Positions 12,790-23,795 of a stretch of 64,000 nucleotides of DNA are shown here, piece by piece. This DNA is from Streblospio benedicti (taxonomy: Eukaryota > Annelida > Polychaeta > Spionida > Spionidae): contig CM032661.1 in assembly GCA_019095985.1 (NCBI GenBank), forward strand, positions 30,001,020-30,065,019, read 5' to 3'. Every line of letters starts with the position of its first letter. Positions within the stretch are counted from its first letter, which is position 1. The notes beneath the pieces are model-generated. The model saw only the letters and a list, made by a program, of their open reading frames with translations, made no database searches and was not told the origin of the DNA. Position numbers and translations under genes: made by a program.

Positions 12790-13036
12790 ACCCACCTACT
12801 TATTCACCTATTCAAGATATTTAATTTCTATAGGGTTTTTGGCATCTCAGCGAACTTTCACGCGCAAGAAATCCATAGAATACAATGAATGTGCTCCCCC
12901 CCCCCACCCCCAAACCCCCTCCGAAAATCTGAATCTGCATAGGCAGATCCAGGTTTTTGGAAAGGGGGTGGGGGCGCACTTACAGGATTTCATGAAAAAC
13001 CCTATGAAAATGAAGTATTTTGGTGGATCTGCCTAT
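12790..13036. mobile_element. Two abutting copies of the CAGATCC-type MITE
   Basis: The right copy, 12938-13036, has both inverted ends: CATAGGCAGATCC and GGATCTGCCTATG. It also has the family interior (TTTTTGGAAAGGGGG, GCGCACTTA, GATTTCATG, AAAATGAAGTATTTTGG). A second, one-ended copy in the opposite orientation fills about 12820-12937 (AGGGTTTTTGGCAT, AAATCCATAGAA, a C-rich run). The pair is roughly head to head. Confidence 0.65.
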
Positions 13037-13626
13037 GATCTGCCAATGAAACCTTCAAACATGTAAATTGTAGGGGTACAGTGCTACATACAGTCATACA
13101 AGTTCAACATCACCATTTCATTGTATCACGTTCACAGGTCCGCATGTCAATAACGTTTCAAAAACATACAAGATTCACTTCATACATGAGTAAAACACAA
13201 TTTCATAGCCGCAAACACACGTTTCATACTAAGTTTCCCAGTGTAAAAGTTTTGATTGTCACTTTTAATCGCCAAACAAACCATTAACTGAGTGTAATTT
13301 GACATCTTTAATTGACACATTGAAAAGGCTTACCTTTGGCGTGCATACACCATTCTATCAGTTTAAGCAAAAAGAGTATTTGCTTTTAAACCACAATTCC
13401 ATTATAATGCTCCCATAACAAGACAGCTAATGACACTCCATTCAAAACCACAGCATTCAACGCACACGGAATTAGGTTATTTGTTGTTGGTTTTCCTGTC
13501 ACTTGATTCCATTGTTTCAGCCAACATTAAAACTCCTAAGACTATAACTCTCATTATTGCTAAACTAGTAGGGCCATTATACATTTATTCTTTAATCAGC
13601 TACTAGACGGTTCATATTGTATTTTT

Positions 13627-13627
13627 C

Positions 13628-13701
<74 letters not shown>

Positions 13702-13868
13702 ACAACAACAACAACAACAGCCGCAGCAACAGTATCAGCAACAGCAACAACAACAATAACAACAGCAGCAGGAGGAGCAACAGCAGCAGCAGCAACAACA
13801 GCAGCAGCAACAGCAACAGTATCACCAACAGCAACAACAAAAATAACAACAGCAGCAGCAGCAACAGC

Positions 13869-13906
<38 letters not shown>
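13627..13906 (+). repeat. CAA/CAG trinucleotide tract, polyglutamine-like in one frame
   Basis: A pure (CAA)n run is followed by mixed CAA/CAG. In one + frame it reads as near-continuous glutamine with rare Tyr, His, Glu and two TAA (each one change from CAA). A segment starting GCAACAGTATCA at about 13726 recurs at about 13813, so an 87-bp block is duplicated. No flanking exon is visible, so it is treated as non-coding. Confidence 0.85.
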
Positions 13907-14094
13907 ACGGGTCTCACAAAAATAGTCCAAACAAAGAGTTCTTAACAAAGTACTAATGTATGAGTAATCATTCCAATATACACGGGTCGTTGATGTACAG
14001 GTGTGATTGGGGTCAGTTCCTCAGGATCCCAATATGAAATATCTACACGCTTATCATTATAAGAAATAGTTTAACTATTTAAACCGCAGCATTG

Positions 14095-14261
14095 TATAGG
14101 CAGATCCATGGGGCAGGGTGGAAGGGATAGCGCCCCCACTTATTCCCAACAAAATACCTTATTTTTATTTGGTTTTTGGCATATTCACTATAGATCGAAT
14201 ACCTATGAGATCCTGCAAATGCGCCCTCCCTCACCAATCTGAAATCCCGGATCTACCTCTG
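14095..14261 (+). mobile_element. CAGATCC-type MITE
   Basis: The ends are TATAGGCAGATCC and GGATCTACCTCTG. The interior has CAACAAAATACCTTATTTTT, GGTTTTTGGCAT and a C-rich run before the right end, as in the other copies. Confidence 0.6.
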
Positions 14262-14263
14262 CA

Positions 14264-14401
14264 GTGAGACCTGAGAACAAGTTCTACCGCGTGCAGACGA
14301 TATGGACAGTGTCAGGGCCACACTTGATCCACGTCCACAGTGGCAGCGGGCGGGTGTTGAGTAAACACATGTCGAGAAACAAAGCACTCAAAAGCTGTTA
14401 G
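14264..14401 (+). CDS. Possible isolated exon or coding relic
   Basis: The open frame after an AG at 14262-14263 reads VRPENKFYRVQTIWTVSG then PHLIHVHSGSGRV and stops at a TAG at 14399. The peptide has the composition of a real protein, and the DNA is GC-richer than its flanks. It lies directly against the right end of a MITE copy. I do not recognise the sequence and could not join it to another exon. The opposite strand has a stop in the same stretch in its best frame. Confidence 0.25.
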   Translation: MRPENKFYRVQTIWTVSGPHLIHVHSGSGRVLSKHMSRNKALKSC

Positions 14402-15349
14402 AATTGTATTATAAAAGGATCGCCAATTTAAGTGGCATGGCTGGTGTTTGAATGAATACATGATTTACAAGAAAGCTTGGGAAAACACATTGGAATGAAT
14501 GGATAATACTACTATTATATCCAATTTGATGTCAAAGCTGTTTGCAAACTCACAACACGAACATACAGTGAGTTTATATTTCAACATACTTCCTGATTTA
14601 GGCTAATGCATGCAGGGCAAAATACTCATGCATGTGATTTATAAAGTTTAAAACAGTGTGTGAAACTATTAAACAAATAATACCACCTTTTGCATACCAG
14701 TACTAGTAGGGCATAGTTGCAATACAGTTTGCTACCACTAGAATAATTACTTATAGACTCACTTCACCTTTGACTGTACTGGCACATAGCTACCTACATG
14801 TATGAATGAGTCGTATTTGCATGCAAAGCAGGTTGAAGAAAAACATACCACAAAACCTGAAGCTATTAAAACTAAATTCTTCAACATGAGCTGTAAGCAT
14901 ATAGCCTTCTCCACATATTGAAATGGAACATATAGCCAATATTTACATTCTCCATTTACATAGCTTATGCCACATGTCAAACCATGAAGATTACAAGATT
15001 AAAGAGAGTAGCTGACCACTCTTTCTTTAGAAATTTTGTTTGTATGTTTTGTATACAGTGGTCCAATTAGGACAACTTCTATGGAACGATTTGTAATTTG
15101 CTTGATTTTGGAAATCACAGATGATTTCATTGTTGGTTATCTAGTCTTATTATGTAGACTTATATTCAATTCGCAATTTAAAATAAACTTTGCTATAATA
15201 ATTTGATTTAATTCACTTGAAGAGTTATTCAACATGTAAGTTTACTTTTCAGGGAAATACATAAGAAACAGCCTAAAAAGAATAACTAAGATCCTTTTTT
15301 CCAAAAACCTGGATCTGTCAGCGCTTCTCACAGTCAATCGAAATACAGT

Positions 15350-15530
15350 AGCACCTCCAATTAAGACCACCTCAATATTGAGACCACCTCTATAATAAGA
15401 CAACTTTTCACGGTACCAAACCTTTGTAAGCTATTAAAATGAATCTCTGTATAGAGACCACCTTTCTATTGGGACCACCTAACACTGGCACCCAGGGTTG
15501 TCTTAGTAGACAGGTTCTACTGTACTAATT
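15350..15530 (+). repeat. GACCACCT-type interspersed repeat
   Basis: It contains CCTCCAATTAAGACCACCTC, CTGTATAGAGACCACC and GGACCACCTAACACT, ending near GTAGACAGGTTCTACTGTAC. The same words in the same order occur at 22449-22640, and a shorter piece lies at 57590-57650. Confidence 0.65.
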
Positions 15531-15948
15531 TATTTTCAAACTTGGCGGGTACTTTGGACGCATTTAGAGGTGAGTGTAGTTTAATGGCTCGACACATTAC
15601 GCAATGTATAGCGCAATAACAGGATGTCCATTACGTGTCATAACATTGTCAATATAAAGTGCCAAAAAGTGCCAGAACACACTCAGATCTTAAAATGCTG
15701 TTGAAGTTGGATCAATGAACATCAGCGATGTAGTCCGGTCAGCCGCGTACATGTATTTCATCTAGAGTTGGAGTTGTCACTTCAAACCTTGTAGACAAAC
15801 AACTATGTAACACCATGTTTTTTTCCGGAAACCTGGTTTCAGTCTCCCAACATTTTCAGTAATTGCAAATGAGCCATCATTACATCATAAATACACCGAA
15901 CGCAAAGACTGATTACGACTTTGTGATGTACATGACAAAACTAATAAG

Positions 15949-16195
15949 CTAGGGGCACAACCGGCAATGCGGACATTTTGTCAGTACATTTTTTTCCGTA
16001 TGTGCTGTGTCTAATGCGGGTAATGCTATAGTGCATAGCATATTTGCTTCGTACCTACGACAAGACTACGTCTGATTAGGCCGTCTCGCTACTGTCTCTG
16101 TACTGTCCAAACAAGAAAACCGTACATTCACTGCACTTTTACCGTACTGGGCACGCAGGAGGAAGACAGTACCCCTACTGCCGGTTGTGCCCTAG
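15949..16195. mobile_element. MITE with CTAGGGGCACAACCGGCA ends
   Basis: The left end CTAGGGGCACAACCGGCA and the right end TGCCGGTTGTGCCCTAG are inverted repeats around about 210 bp without a frame. A partial relative (GGGCACAACTGGCAGTACTG) lies at about 11600. It is a non-autonomous DNA transposon; the superfamily is not assigned. Confidence 0.75.
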
Positions 16196-16948
16196 GTACG
16201 CTTTTTTGTATGAGAAGCAAACGACTCTTCTGCTGACAGATTAGATTGTTATCACAAGCGTATATTGACTGGGAGCTTGGAAAAGGATCATGTTTGTCAA
16301 GTGCTCGCTCATGGGCAAGGAATGATGAGCGTCCATCAATAAACGTGTATTGAGGAGCATTAAAGCGCGAGATATCGGTTACATATGTTTTGCCTGTTAG
16401 AAGAAAGGAATAGAGAGGACATGGACAGGGCGTGGGTGTGTATGGGGGATCTGATATTTAACATGAGTGGACTATGGTGTGAAAATGTTTGGAGACAAAG
16501 AGATAATAGATGTCTTAGATGATGCAAGTCATTTATGAATTAATGCTGTACAGCATACGGTTGTGGGGACAACTGGTCAAAAAAGTAGATGGATGAGGGA
16601 TTTTATTCTTGCCTTTTTATATGAGCCCCCTCCACTCTCTATTGAGGGTGGAATTGTGCGTTGAAAGCAGTTGCTGCCAGTTGTAGGTTGTTGTTGAATG
16701 GATGTTTGTTAGCCAATCTGGCTGCATGGCCACGTGGATGAGTATAAATGTACTGGCAATGACGGCTCCAGGGCCCAGCTTCAAAATGTATAAGGGAACT
16801 TCAATCCACAAGCTTCTTGACGTGACATATAGGGTCGTATTAGGCCCAGTAGTTCATACACCTGGTCAAAATGATCACAGATTTGGTAAAAATTGAGTGG
16901 GAGTGGGCAGTGGAACACCAAGGTCCCTTGAATCTTGCACTGGAAACT

Positions 16949-17044
16949 GACAGATCCAGAATTTTAGCAAAGGGGGTAAAGGGCGCACTTAAGGGATCTC
17001 ATGGGTTTCCAGTGCGCATTGAATGGCAGATATGCCACAAACCC
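16949..17044 (-). mobile_element. Partial CAGATCC-type MITE
   Basis: It carries ACAGATCCAGAATTTTAGC, AAGGGGGTAAAGGGCGCAC, TTAAGGGATCTCATGGGTTT and a final GGCAGATATGCCA. This is half of the family in reverse orientation. Confidence 0.5.
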
Positions 17045-17599
17045 AGGACAGTGACAAAAGGCTAAAAGCGAAGAGTTTCAATGCAAAGTATTATACTCAC
17101 CCAATATACGTACATGTACGTTGCATTTCCCATTTTATGCAATTTGAAGCTTTCCTAATATAAGGACATAAACTAAAGCTACAAACCAATGTAATGTGCA
17201 GACGACCTACAGGCTATTAAGTAAGCATTTCAAGTGACCATATCACAATATCCAATCCCATTGACTTTCACATTCAACCCAAGCGCCTCTTGAAATGACA
17301 GGTATTAGACGGCATTGACAAAAGTGTTCATATCCATTAAGTATATTGACAGGTAGTCCTAAAACGGTAGTAGCCTGTCCATCAATCCACGAACTTTGTA
17401 ATCAGCTGGCTAATAGGCCTAATTTGATTCCACAATTAATACACCAATGTCCAAGAACAAACGAGAGACGACAAAAAACATACACGATAACATCTTCCAC
17501 AGCATTCTAGAACAACGCTTGCATCAATTACAAAAACAAACATATATTCGAGATTAAATAGAGCACATCCACGGCAAACTTATTAAAATAGTAACTCTC

Positions 17600-17602
<3 letters not shown>

Positions 17603-17633
<31 letters not shown>
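17603..17633 (+). repeat. Poly(A) tract
   Basis: A run of 31 A. No retroelement body is recognisable immediately upstream. Confidence 0.8.
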
Positions 17634-17636
<3 letters not shown>

Positions 17637-19116
17637 ACTCAATCGGTCAGACACCTATAGCCAGAGACGTAGACCTACCGATCATAAAGCTCCTCGCGCA
17701 TCACAGAGCCTTTATAGTTGACAGGTGGGAGCTTCACCATTATTATGTATCCTGAAGGTTGTTTTTCAAGGTGCTGGACTAGACAGCAGACTGGTTAGTA
17801 GGCACTAGGCAGCATTGTCCAATGGTAGTGATGGACGAATATAATATAGCAGCAATTGACCATGTGGTTAACTGTCATCCTTTGTGTAATTATCCTCACA
17901 GTTAGTCAGAATGAGAATAATCGGGTGCTTGTCTTCTAAGAATTGATTTTAATTGCAGCTTTGTGAAATCCAGAAATTAGGCAGTCATAATCTTTGTATG
18001 TTAATAATGTTTTCCATGGTGATTAACATTCGATAAGTAACAAGCCCGAATATGTAAGGATGCAACTTTCACACGGTGTCTTGTTTCCATATTAATGTTT
18101 ATTCTCCATTTCAAATCTCCATATTAACAGTATTCCATATACTAAAAACTAGCATGGAGAATGTCAATTCATCTCTCCTATGAATAGTCCTTTTCAGTTT
18201 CAAATCTCATATTGCAATGTAGATCTAGTGAATCTATCTCCAAACGACCAAACTGCTACAAGCGCCCTAACATACATGTAGCATATTGATCTAAAAGGAA
18301 TGTGTTAATACCATAATCATCCTTTTAAGATGGCATTCAATTGCTGAAGAAAATCTGATTGAGCTAATCAGTATCATTATCCATTTTACTCTTCTCTCTG
18401 TTATCTATGGCATGAAACACAGCCTTCAATATCACCCCTGTTTTCATGGCAGCAAATGTTTGGACAAACGATCTATTGAAAGCCGATAATTGAAAAGAAA
18501 CACAGGATTAAACGTTGTACAATAATCAACAAATGAGCAGCAAAACTCCCAGTTTCCGGATTCTTATTTGAGTAAAAAAAATCTTGCAGTATGCCTTAAC
18601 CACATAAGAAGCCATATCGCCGTCTTCGATGCCCTCAAGTTAGCAATCTATAGTCCATATTATACTATCATTTTCCAATAATCTTGAAATGAGATATTAT
18701 CATCTTCCAATAATCTCATACAGTGTTAATCCCTTATCACCGTAATTCATATGCAAACCAATGATGATAAATTAGCCACTTTAGATCAGCAGAATGATTG
18801 ATGTTCGTCTGTAATTATATAGGGCGAGATTGAGAAAGTTCTCTGGGCTCTAATTTGCACTAGTCTATTTGGAGTTTGAGGGGTGGAGCATGGAACATGT
18901 CCAATTTGTTGTTTGACGATGGCTAATTTAAAGCCCATTAAGTATTTGAATTGTATCTTACATAGTTCACTACATTGAGCATAAACTTTACTATTTTTAA
19001 ATGAGTATTCAGCCAAATCTCTCATATATGCACGCACCACACAATCAAAGAACCAATGCAGGTTCCGCGAAGTTTTCAGCTGTTTGGCTTCCATATTGAG
19101 ATCCCCGGGTATAAGT
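17634..19116. other. Non-coding stretch, nothing recognised
   Basis: AT-rich sequence without convincing exons or repeat copies. A 102-residue open frame on the minus strand overlapping its end has no recognisable motif. Confidence 0.5.
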
Positions 19117-19287
19117 CATAGGCAGATCCAGCGGCGGGCGCAGGGGCGCCCCGCCCCCTTTCCCATCAAAATACTTCATTTTCATAGAGGTTTTTACACG
19201 TCTGTCGTCGATGGCGTGTACGAAACCCATGAAATCCCTTAAGTGCCCCACCCCACCCCCTTTTCCCAAAACCCTAGATCTGCCATT
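19117..19287 (+). mobile_element. CAGATCC-type MITE, well preserved
   Basis: The left end is CATAGGCAGATCCAGC and the right end is CCTAGATCTGCCATTG. The interior holds a G/C-rich block, TACTTCATTTTCATAGAGG, TCTGTCGTCGATGGCGTG, GAAACCCATGAAATCCC and a C-rich run. It serves as a reference copy for the family. Confidence 0.75.
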
Positions 19288-19495
19288 GGTATAAGTCTAA
19301 TATTCATACGGACGGCATTCAAGAATGATTTGAATATGGTGAACTCTGATGCATAGATGAAACTTTAGTTGGGAGAAAGGGTTTTTGACAGACAGAGCCA
19401 GTGAGTATACGTGACACATGGCACATATAAACGTTATTTCCATGGCTTATTTTCATATTCATAAGGTTGGTGTACACAAGATTAAAGAAATCAAT

Positions 19496-19553
19496 AACAC
19501 ACACATACACGCACGCACACACACGCACGCACACACACACACACACGCACGCA

Positions 19554-19602
<49 letters not shown>
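19496..19602 (+). repeat. (CA)n / (CACG)n microsatellite
   Basis: Alternating CA with blocks of CACG. Long frames on both strands here are translations of the repeat. Confidence 0.95.
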
Positions 19603-19604
<2 letters not shown>

Positions 19605-21807
19605 TTTCGACCACACAAATTCTGGATATGCCAGTGGTGAGCCCTCTTCAAGCCCGAGCCCCGTCCAACCCCCTAGCAACGGCAATACTAGTGGTGTGTA
19701 GTACGTGACACAATCAATGAATACACACTGACGCTGAGATTGATCAATGCCACCGATGATCTAGGCTGACAATAGCCTGAAGCCATTAAGTTCTCAATGG
19801 TGTTGATGACAACACGTGTACTTAAATACTCAATACTAAAGTGTACATAAGAGCTGATCACACACACCGGAGTGGAATCTGCCAATGTGGACACCTGTAG
19901 TTGTCACCTGTATATATGAGAGCACTCTTTGTTTTCTCTCTTATTCTGCATCCATGTAATGGTAATGTGTAGAAAAGTGGACACCTAGAGGTTTTTCAGT
20001 TTCTCTTAAATGTGTCAAAACAAGAAAGATTCTACGTACGGCATGGGCCTAACTGAATAGCTCCTTGCATACATACACTAAGTACACAATGTATATTGAT
20101 GCTACCAAACCTGATATGTGGGGTTTGTGCAATAAATCTGTTTCCTCGGGTTTGATATAAGTGATAGCCATGTACCCTATTGGGCAACCTGAAAACTCAA
20201 CGGGCTAGGAAGTTTCGCATGTGTAGTCCGATGGGCTATTGGTTTTTCGTGAGTTTCATTGACATGGTCATCTGTGCCTCGCATCGGGCCACCTGATTTC
20301 AACCCGGGCTACCTGATTTTCAAACTTAGTGGCCCCAATTTCTACTGATCATCAATCCTTATATGTAAACCCCTAGCTCAAGATTCCTGGCATTGTAACA
20401 AAAATGGTCATGTGCACATAATAATAACTAGGCAGAACAACAACCAATTAAATAGCCAGTATGATCAAATACGTAACTGAGCACGAGATAGCTAAAATCA
20501 GAATGAGCCTCTTTCATGAATCATTAAAACGCGCATGTTGTTGTCTGAAACCGTGGTATGGTGATAGAGAGAGGTGATCCTGCGTTCATTCTGTCCACAT
20601 GTCCAAGTCCATAGCTTTAAACAATATATAAAGCAATGTCTTAAAAGCATTTTGTGAAAATGTCGGTTGTCATGACCATGAAAGTGTAAATGTTTTCCTA
20701 TATCCTACTCACCATTCTCTTAACGCAGAAGTGTTGAGTGCGTTGTGAAAAGCACACTGATCTAGTAGTGAATTTGTCCATAAAATTCAAATTGGTCTTG
20801 TGGTTCTACTGTACATGTATAGTAATGTTCTGTTCGTCTGTTACACCATAAATCTATACATGTATCACATCTTTCCCCCCACTTTAGAAAACTTCAAACA
20901 CGATATATATCCATGACACCCATGCAAGAGGTCTGGAAAATAGCATGTCCATATACATGTATACACCTTTTTAATATCACTTAATAGAATTCATGTGTCA
21001 TACTCTGTCATAAACCTGCATGATTTTGGCTATTTCTTACGAAACGTGCACAAATGACTGTAAATACGTCTAAACCGTCCGTATGGGTTGTCGTGAAGCT
21101 TCGTGGAAGTTGTATTACATGCCATTACATTGTTTAATGTCAATGATTCAACGTAAGGTATGCTTGTGAAAGTTATGAACTCACACAACACTTAGTCCTG
21201 GCCCCAACGGTGTGAGACTATTGCATTATAACAAGCCAGTGGGCAGAACTACTGACGACTTAGCCTCGATGACTGTCCTGACCCAACTACAAACTACTGA
21301 CTGTCCTGACCCTGTAAAGTGACTGTCCTGATCGATTTTACCCTCTGTAGGCCTGACCATGGTCGGCTCACGGCACTTCCTCATGCACTCGGCCCTGGCA
21401 ATAATACACCTTTGAAATGAGCGACTCACACAATGTAACATCCGCGATATATTGACACGTCCTTGAGTCCGGATTGACAAAGGTCTGTGAAAATGTTTGC
21501 GTAGTTTTGAGTGTTGTCCATAACAACATTCCCTGCCATACAATGTTGTCATACGCTATAACAGATGTAATGGTAATATTTGAACCGCAGCCGACAACTT
21601 CAAGCTGTTTAGAACGGTTTTCAATAAATTCTGTCTGTGTATCTATGTGTATATAGCAGTCAGTTCGCAGGGTGGGCATGCTTCAAAGAATCATTGTTGA
21701 ATGCTACTGACACTGTTGATAGCACTGGCTGATCCAGATTTTGTGTTAAGAGTGGGAGGGGCTCGGAGGGGGGGGTCCTCACACTATCGCGATTAGTACG
21801 GACGTAC
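19603..21807. other. Non-coding stretch with a few repeat words
   Basis: I see no gene. Around 20180-20330 the phrases GGGCAACCTGAAAACTCAAC and CGGGCTACCTGATTTTCAA recur in variant form, suggesting an old repeat. At 21727 a TGATCCAGATTTTGTGTTAA end resembles the CAGATCC-type MITE. Confidence 0.4.
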
Positions 21808-22150
21808 CTCGAAACTGGGTGTCTTTTTTCACATTTTTGGTATATTGATGGGTGACTTTTATTGCATTTTTTTGTATATTCTGGGTGTCTTTTTTGGCAT
21901 TTTTGGTATATTTCAGGGTGTCTTTTTCACATTTTTAGTATATCAGGATAAAAGAAATATTGATATTCATTATATTCATTCTTGATATCTACATGTACTA
22001 GAATCTGAGTTTGATATATTGGTGTGTCGCCTTTTTCTCGGATATTGGTATATTGGTGGGTCACATTTTCTCAGATATTGGTATATTGTGGGTCACTTTT
22101 TCTCAGATATTGGTATATTGTGGGTCACTTTTTCGCAATAATATGTATAT
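21808..22150 (+). repeat. Degenerate minisatellite, about 32-40-bp unit
   Basis: Units share GATATTGGTATATTGTGGGT followed by CACTTTTTCTCA. About four regular copies lie at 22020-22140. An earlier block (21811-21945) repeats a variant with ATTTTTGGTATATT and GGGTGTCTTTTT. About 65 bp of unrelated sequence separates the blocks. Confidence 0.8.
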
Positions 22151-22448
22151 TGGCGGGTGCCGTTTTCAACCTGTCCGAGGCACGCCCGTACCCATTTTCT
22201 GCTGACCGAGACCCCCACCCCAGACGGGAGGGGGTCTTTGTTTTGTGACCGCCACCGATAGCGAACGTGCCCAGACACCATGAACATGAAATATTTTGTG
22301 GGGACGGTAGGGTGGGTGCACACCCCTGCTAAATCTGCATATGTGACAAGTGAGCACACCTATTGTATGGGTGTTAGTTGTACACTAGTGTGAATACAAT
22401 GTTTACGTGAGTTATTGGCATGGAAACCCGAGAAGTGGATCTTACATA

Positions 22449-22640
22449 CAGCATAACCTCCAATCAAGACCACCAATATGTTGAGAGCAACTTTGGAATA
22501 GAAGCATTTTTCACGATCCCAAACCATCACAAAGCTACCAAAATGCACCTCTGTATAGAGACCACCTCTATAATGAGACCACCTAACACTAGTCCCAAAG
22601 GTGGTCCTAACAGAGAGGTTATAGTGCACAATGTACAATA
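22449..22640 (+). repeat. GACCACCT-type interspersed repeat
   Basis: It matches 15350-15530: CCTCCAATCAAGACCACC, CTCTGTATAGAGACCACCTC and GAGACCACCTAACACTAGT, ending AACAGAGAGGTTATAGTG. A 171-residue open frame crossing it is not a gene. Confidence 0.65.
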
Positions 22641-22935
22641 CAAATGTCCGAATACTACAGCAACCATGCAATATATAATTATATACGTCATTGTCACGCC
22701 AGGAACTGGGACATATAATATGGAACCTATGACTATACATCATATTTCTCAGGTGGCCAAGGCCAGAGAGTTGTTAGTTGGGAGTGGCTACACTAATTAT
22801 TTACCAGCAAGTGGTGACCGAGTCTCAGGTAAATGGTTCACGCGCAGTAATATTTTGATATCAATACGAGGCCATTCACTTCATTCATATGGCGAGTTTG
22901 ATATTCTTTGCCTATTTTCAATAGTATCAAATTGA

Positions 22936-23648
22936 TTGCATTGTTTAAAGCAGTCCAAATGATGAGGTATACCACCTAAAAATCTGCCACATCATTAGCA
23001 TACTCGTTTATTGCACTTTCTCTTTAATAACAGAAAGAAGACAATACATCATACATTAATAGATTGTGACCTTGTTTTTTTTTGTTTTTTGTTTTGTTTT
23101 GTTTTTGTTTTTTTTAATTCGCAAGTTTTAAAGAGATTCCCTGCAACAGACGACGACATGCGACCTTTCTGTACCTGTACTAATAATATGTTTCATTATG
23201 GTCAAATTGCAGGTAGTTGCTCTAGATAACCCATGAACACGCATAGCTAGAGTTGAATGGTGACCTTACATTGGTTTTATTATATAACAATAGAGCTTGT
23301 GAAGTTATTCTAATGGAATCTTATTCATAGCTTGGCATGCCATAATGATACAACTGGGGGTCTTCCATTTCATTGTATTTATGATCTGTACAATGATCTG
23401 TTTCATTTTACCTTGTCGATACTTTTATATATCTCCGCGACCATTGTCGTTACATCACTGACCCATATAATTAATTTAACATAAAATGAAAAGAAACTGG
23501 AAACAACTGGTCCACTGTTACTGAGCGTCAGCACAAAAACAAATCTTTAACCTCTGTGATACAACTATGGACACTACAATACAAATATTTCATGACTTTG
23601 GAGGTAGAAAATATATTTTAACATATACATAAACTATACTTCTAGTAA
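22936..23648. other. Non-coding stretch
   Basis: It includes a T-rich run at 23075-23115 and otherwise shows nothing recognisable. Confidence 0.5.
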
Positions 23649-23795
23649 CATGGGTCCCAGCATCATGGGAGGGTGTAAGTGGTATGTTTTACAAACATTA
23701 CTACTATAATATAGATGTGTATGGTATAGTGTTTGTAAATCGTAGTATAGTATACATACCACACCCACTCGCCTATGATGCTGGGGCCCATGACT
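23649..23795. mobile_element. Palindromic MITE with CATGGGTCCCAGCATCAT ends
   Basis: The left end CATGGGTCCCAGCATCATGG is mirrored by the right end ATGATGCTGGGGCCCATG. The inner arms (TACAAACA, ATACTATA) are also partly inverted, so the element can fold along most of its length. Related copies lie at 7370 and 63790. Confidence 0.75.

Noticed and set aside
13592-13948. Poly-Thr/Asn and poly-Leu/Val frames
   Set aside because: They come from the CAA/CAG tract in other frames; no flanking exon signals.
18786-19094. 102-residue minus-strand frame
   Set aside because: No motif, no splice partners, AT-rich codons; considered chance.
19319-19708. CVCV and HTHA frames
   Set aside because: (CA)n microsatellite translations.
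22420-22935. 171-residue plus-strand frame
   Set aside because: It crosses a GACCACCT-type repeat that also occurs at 15350, with no coding-type composition or splice logic.
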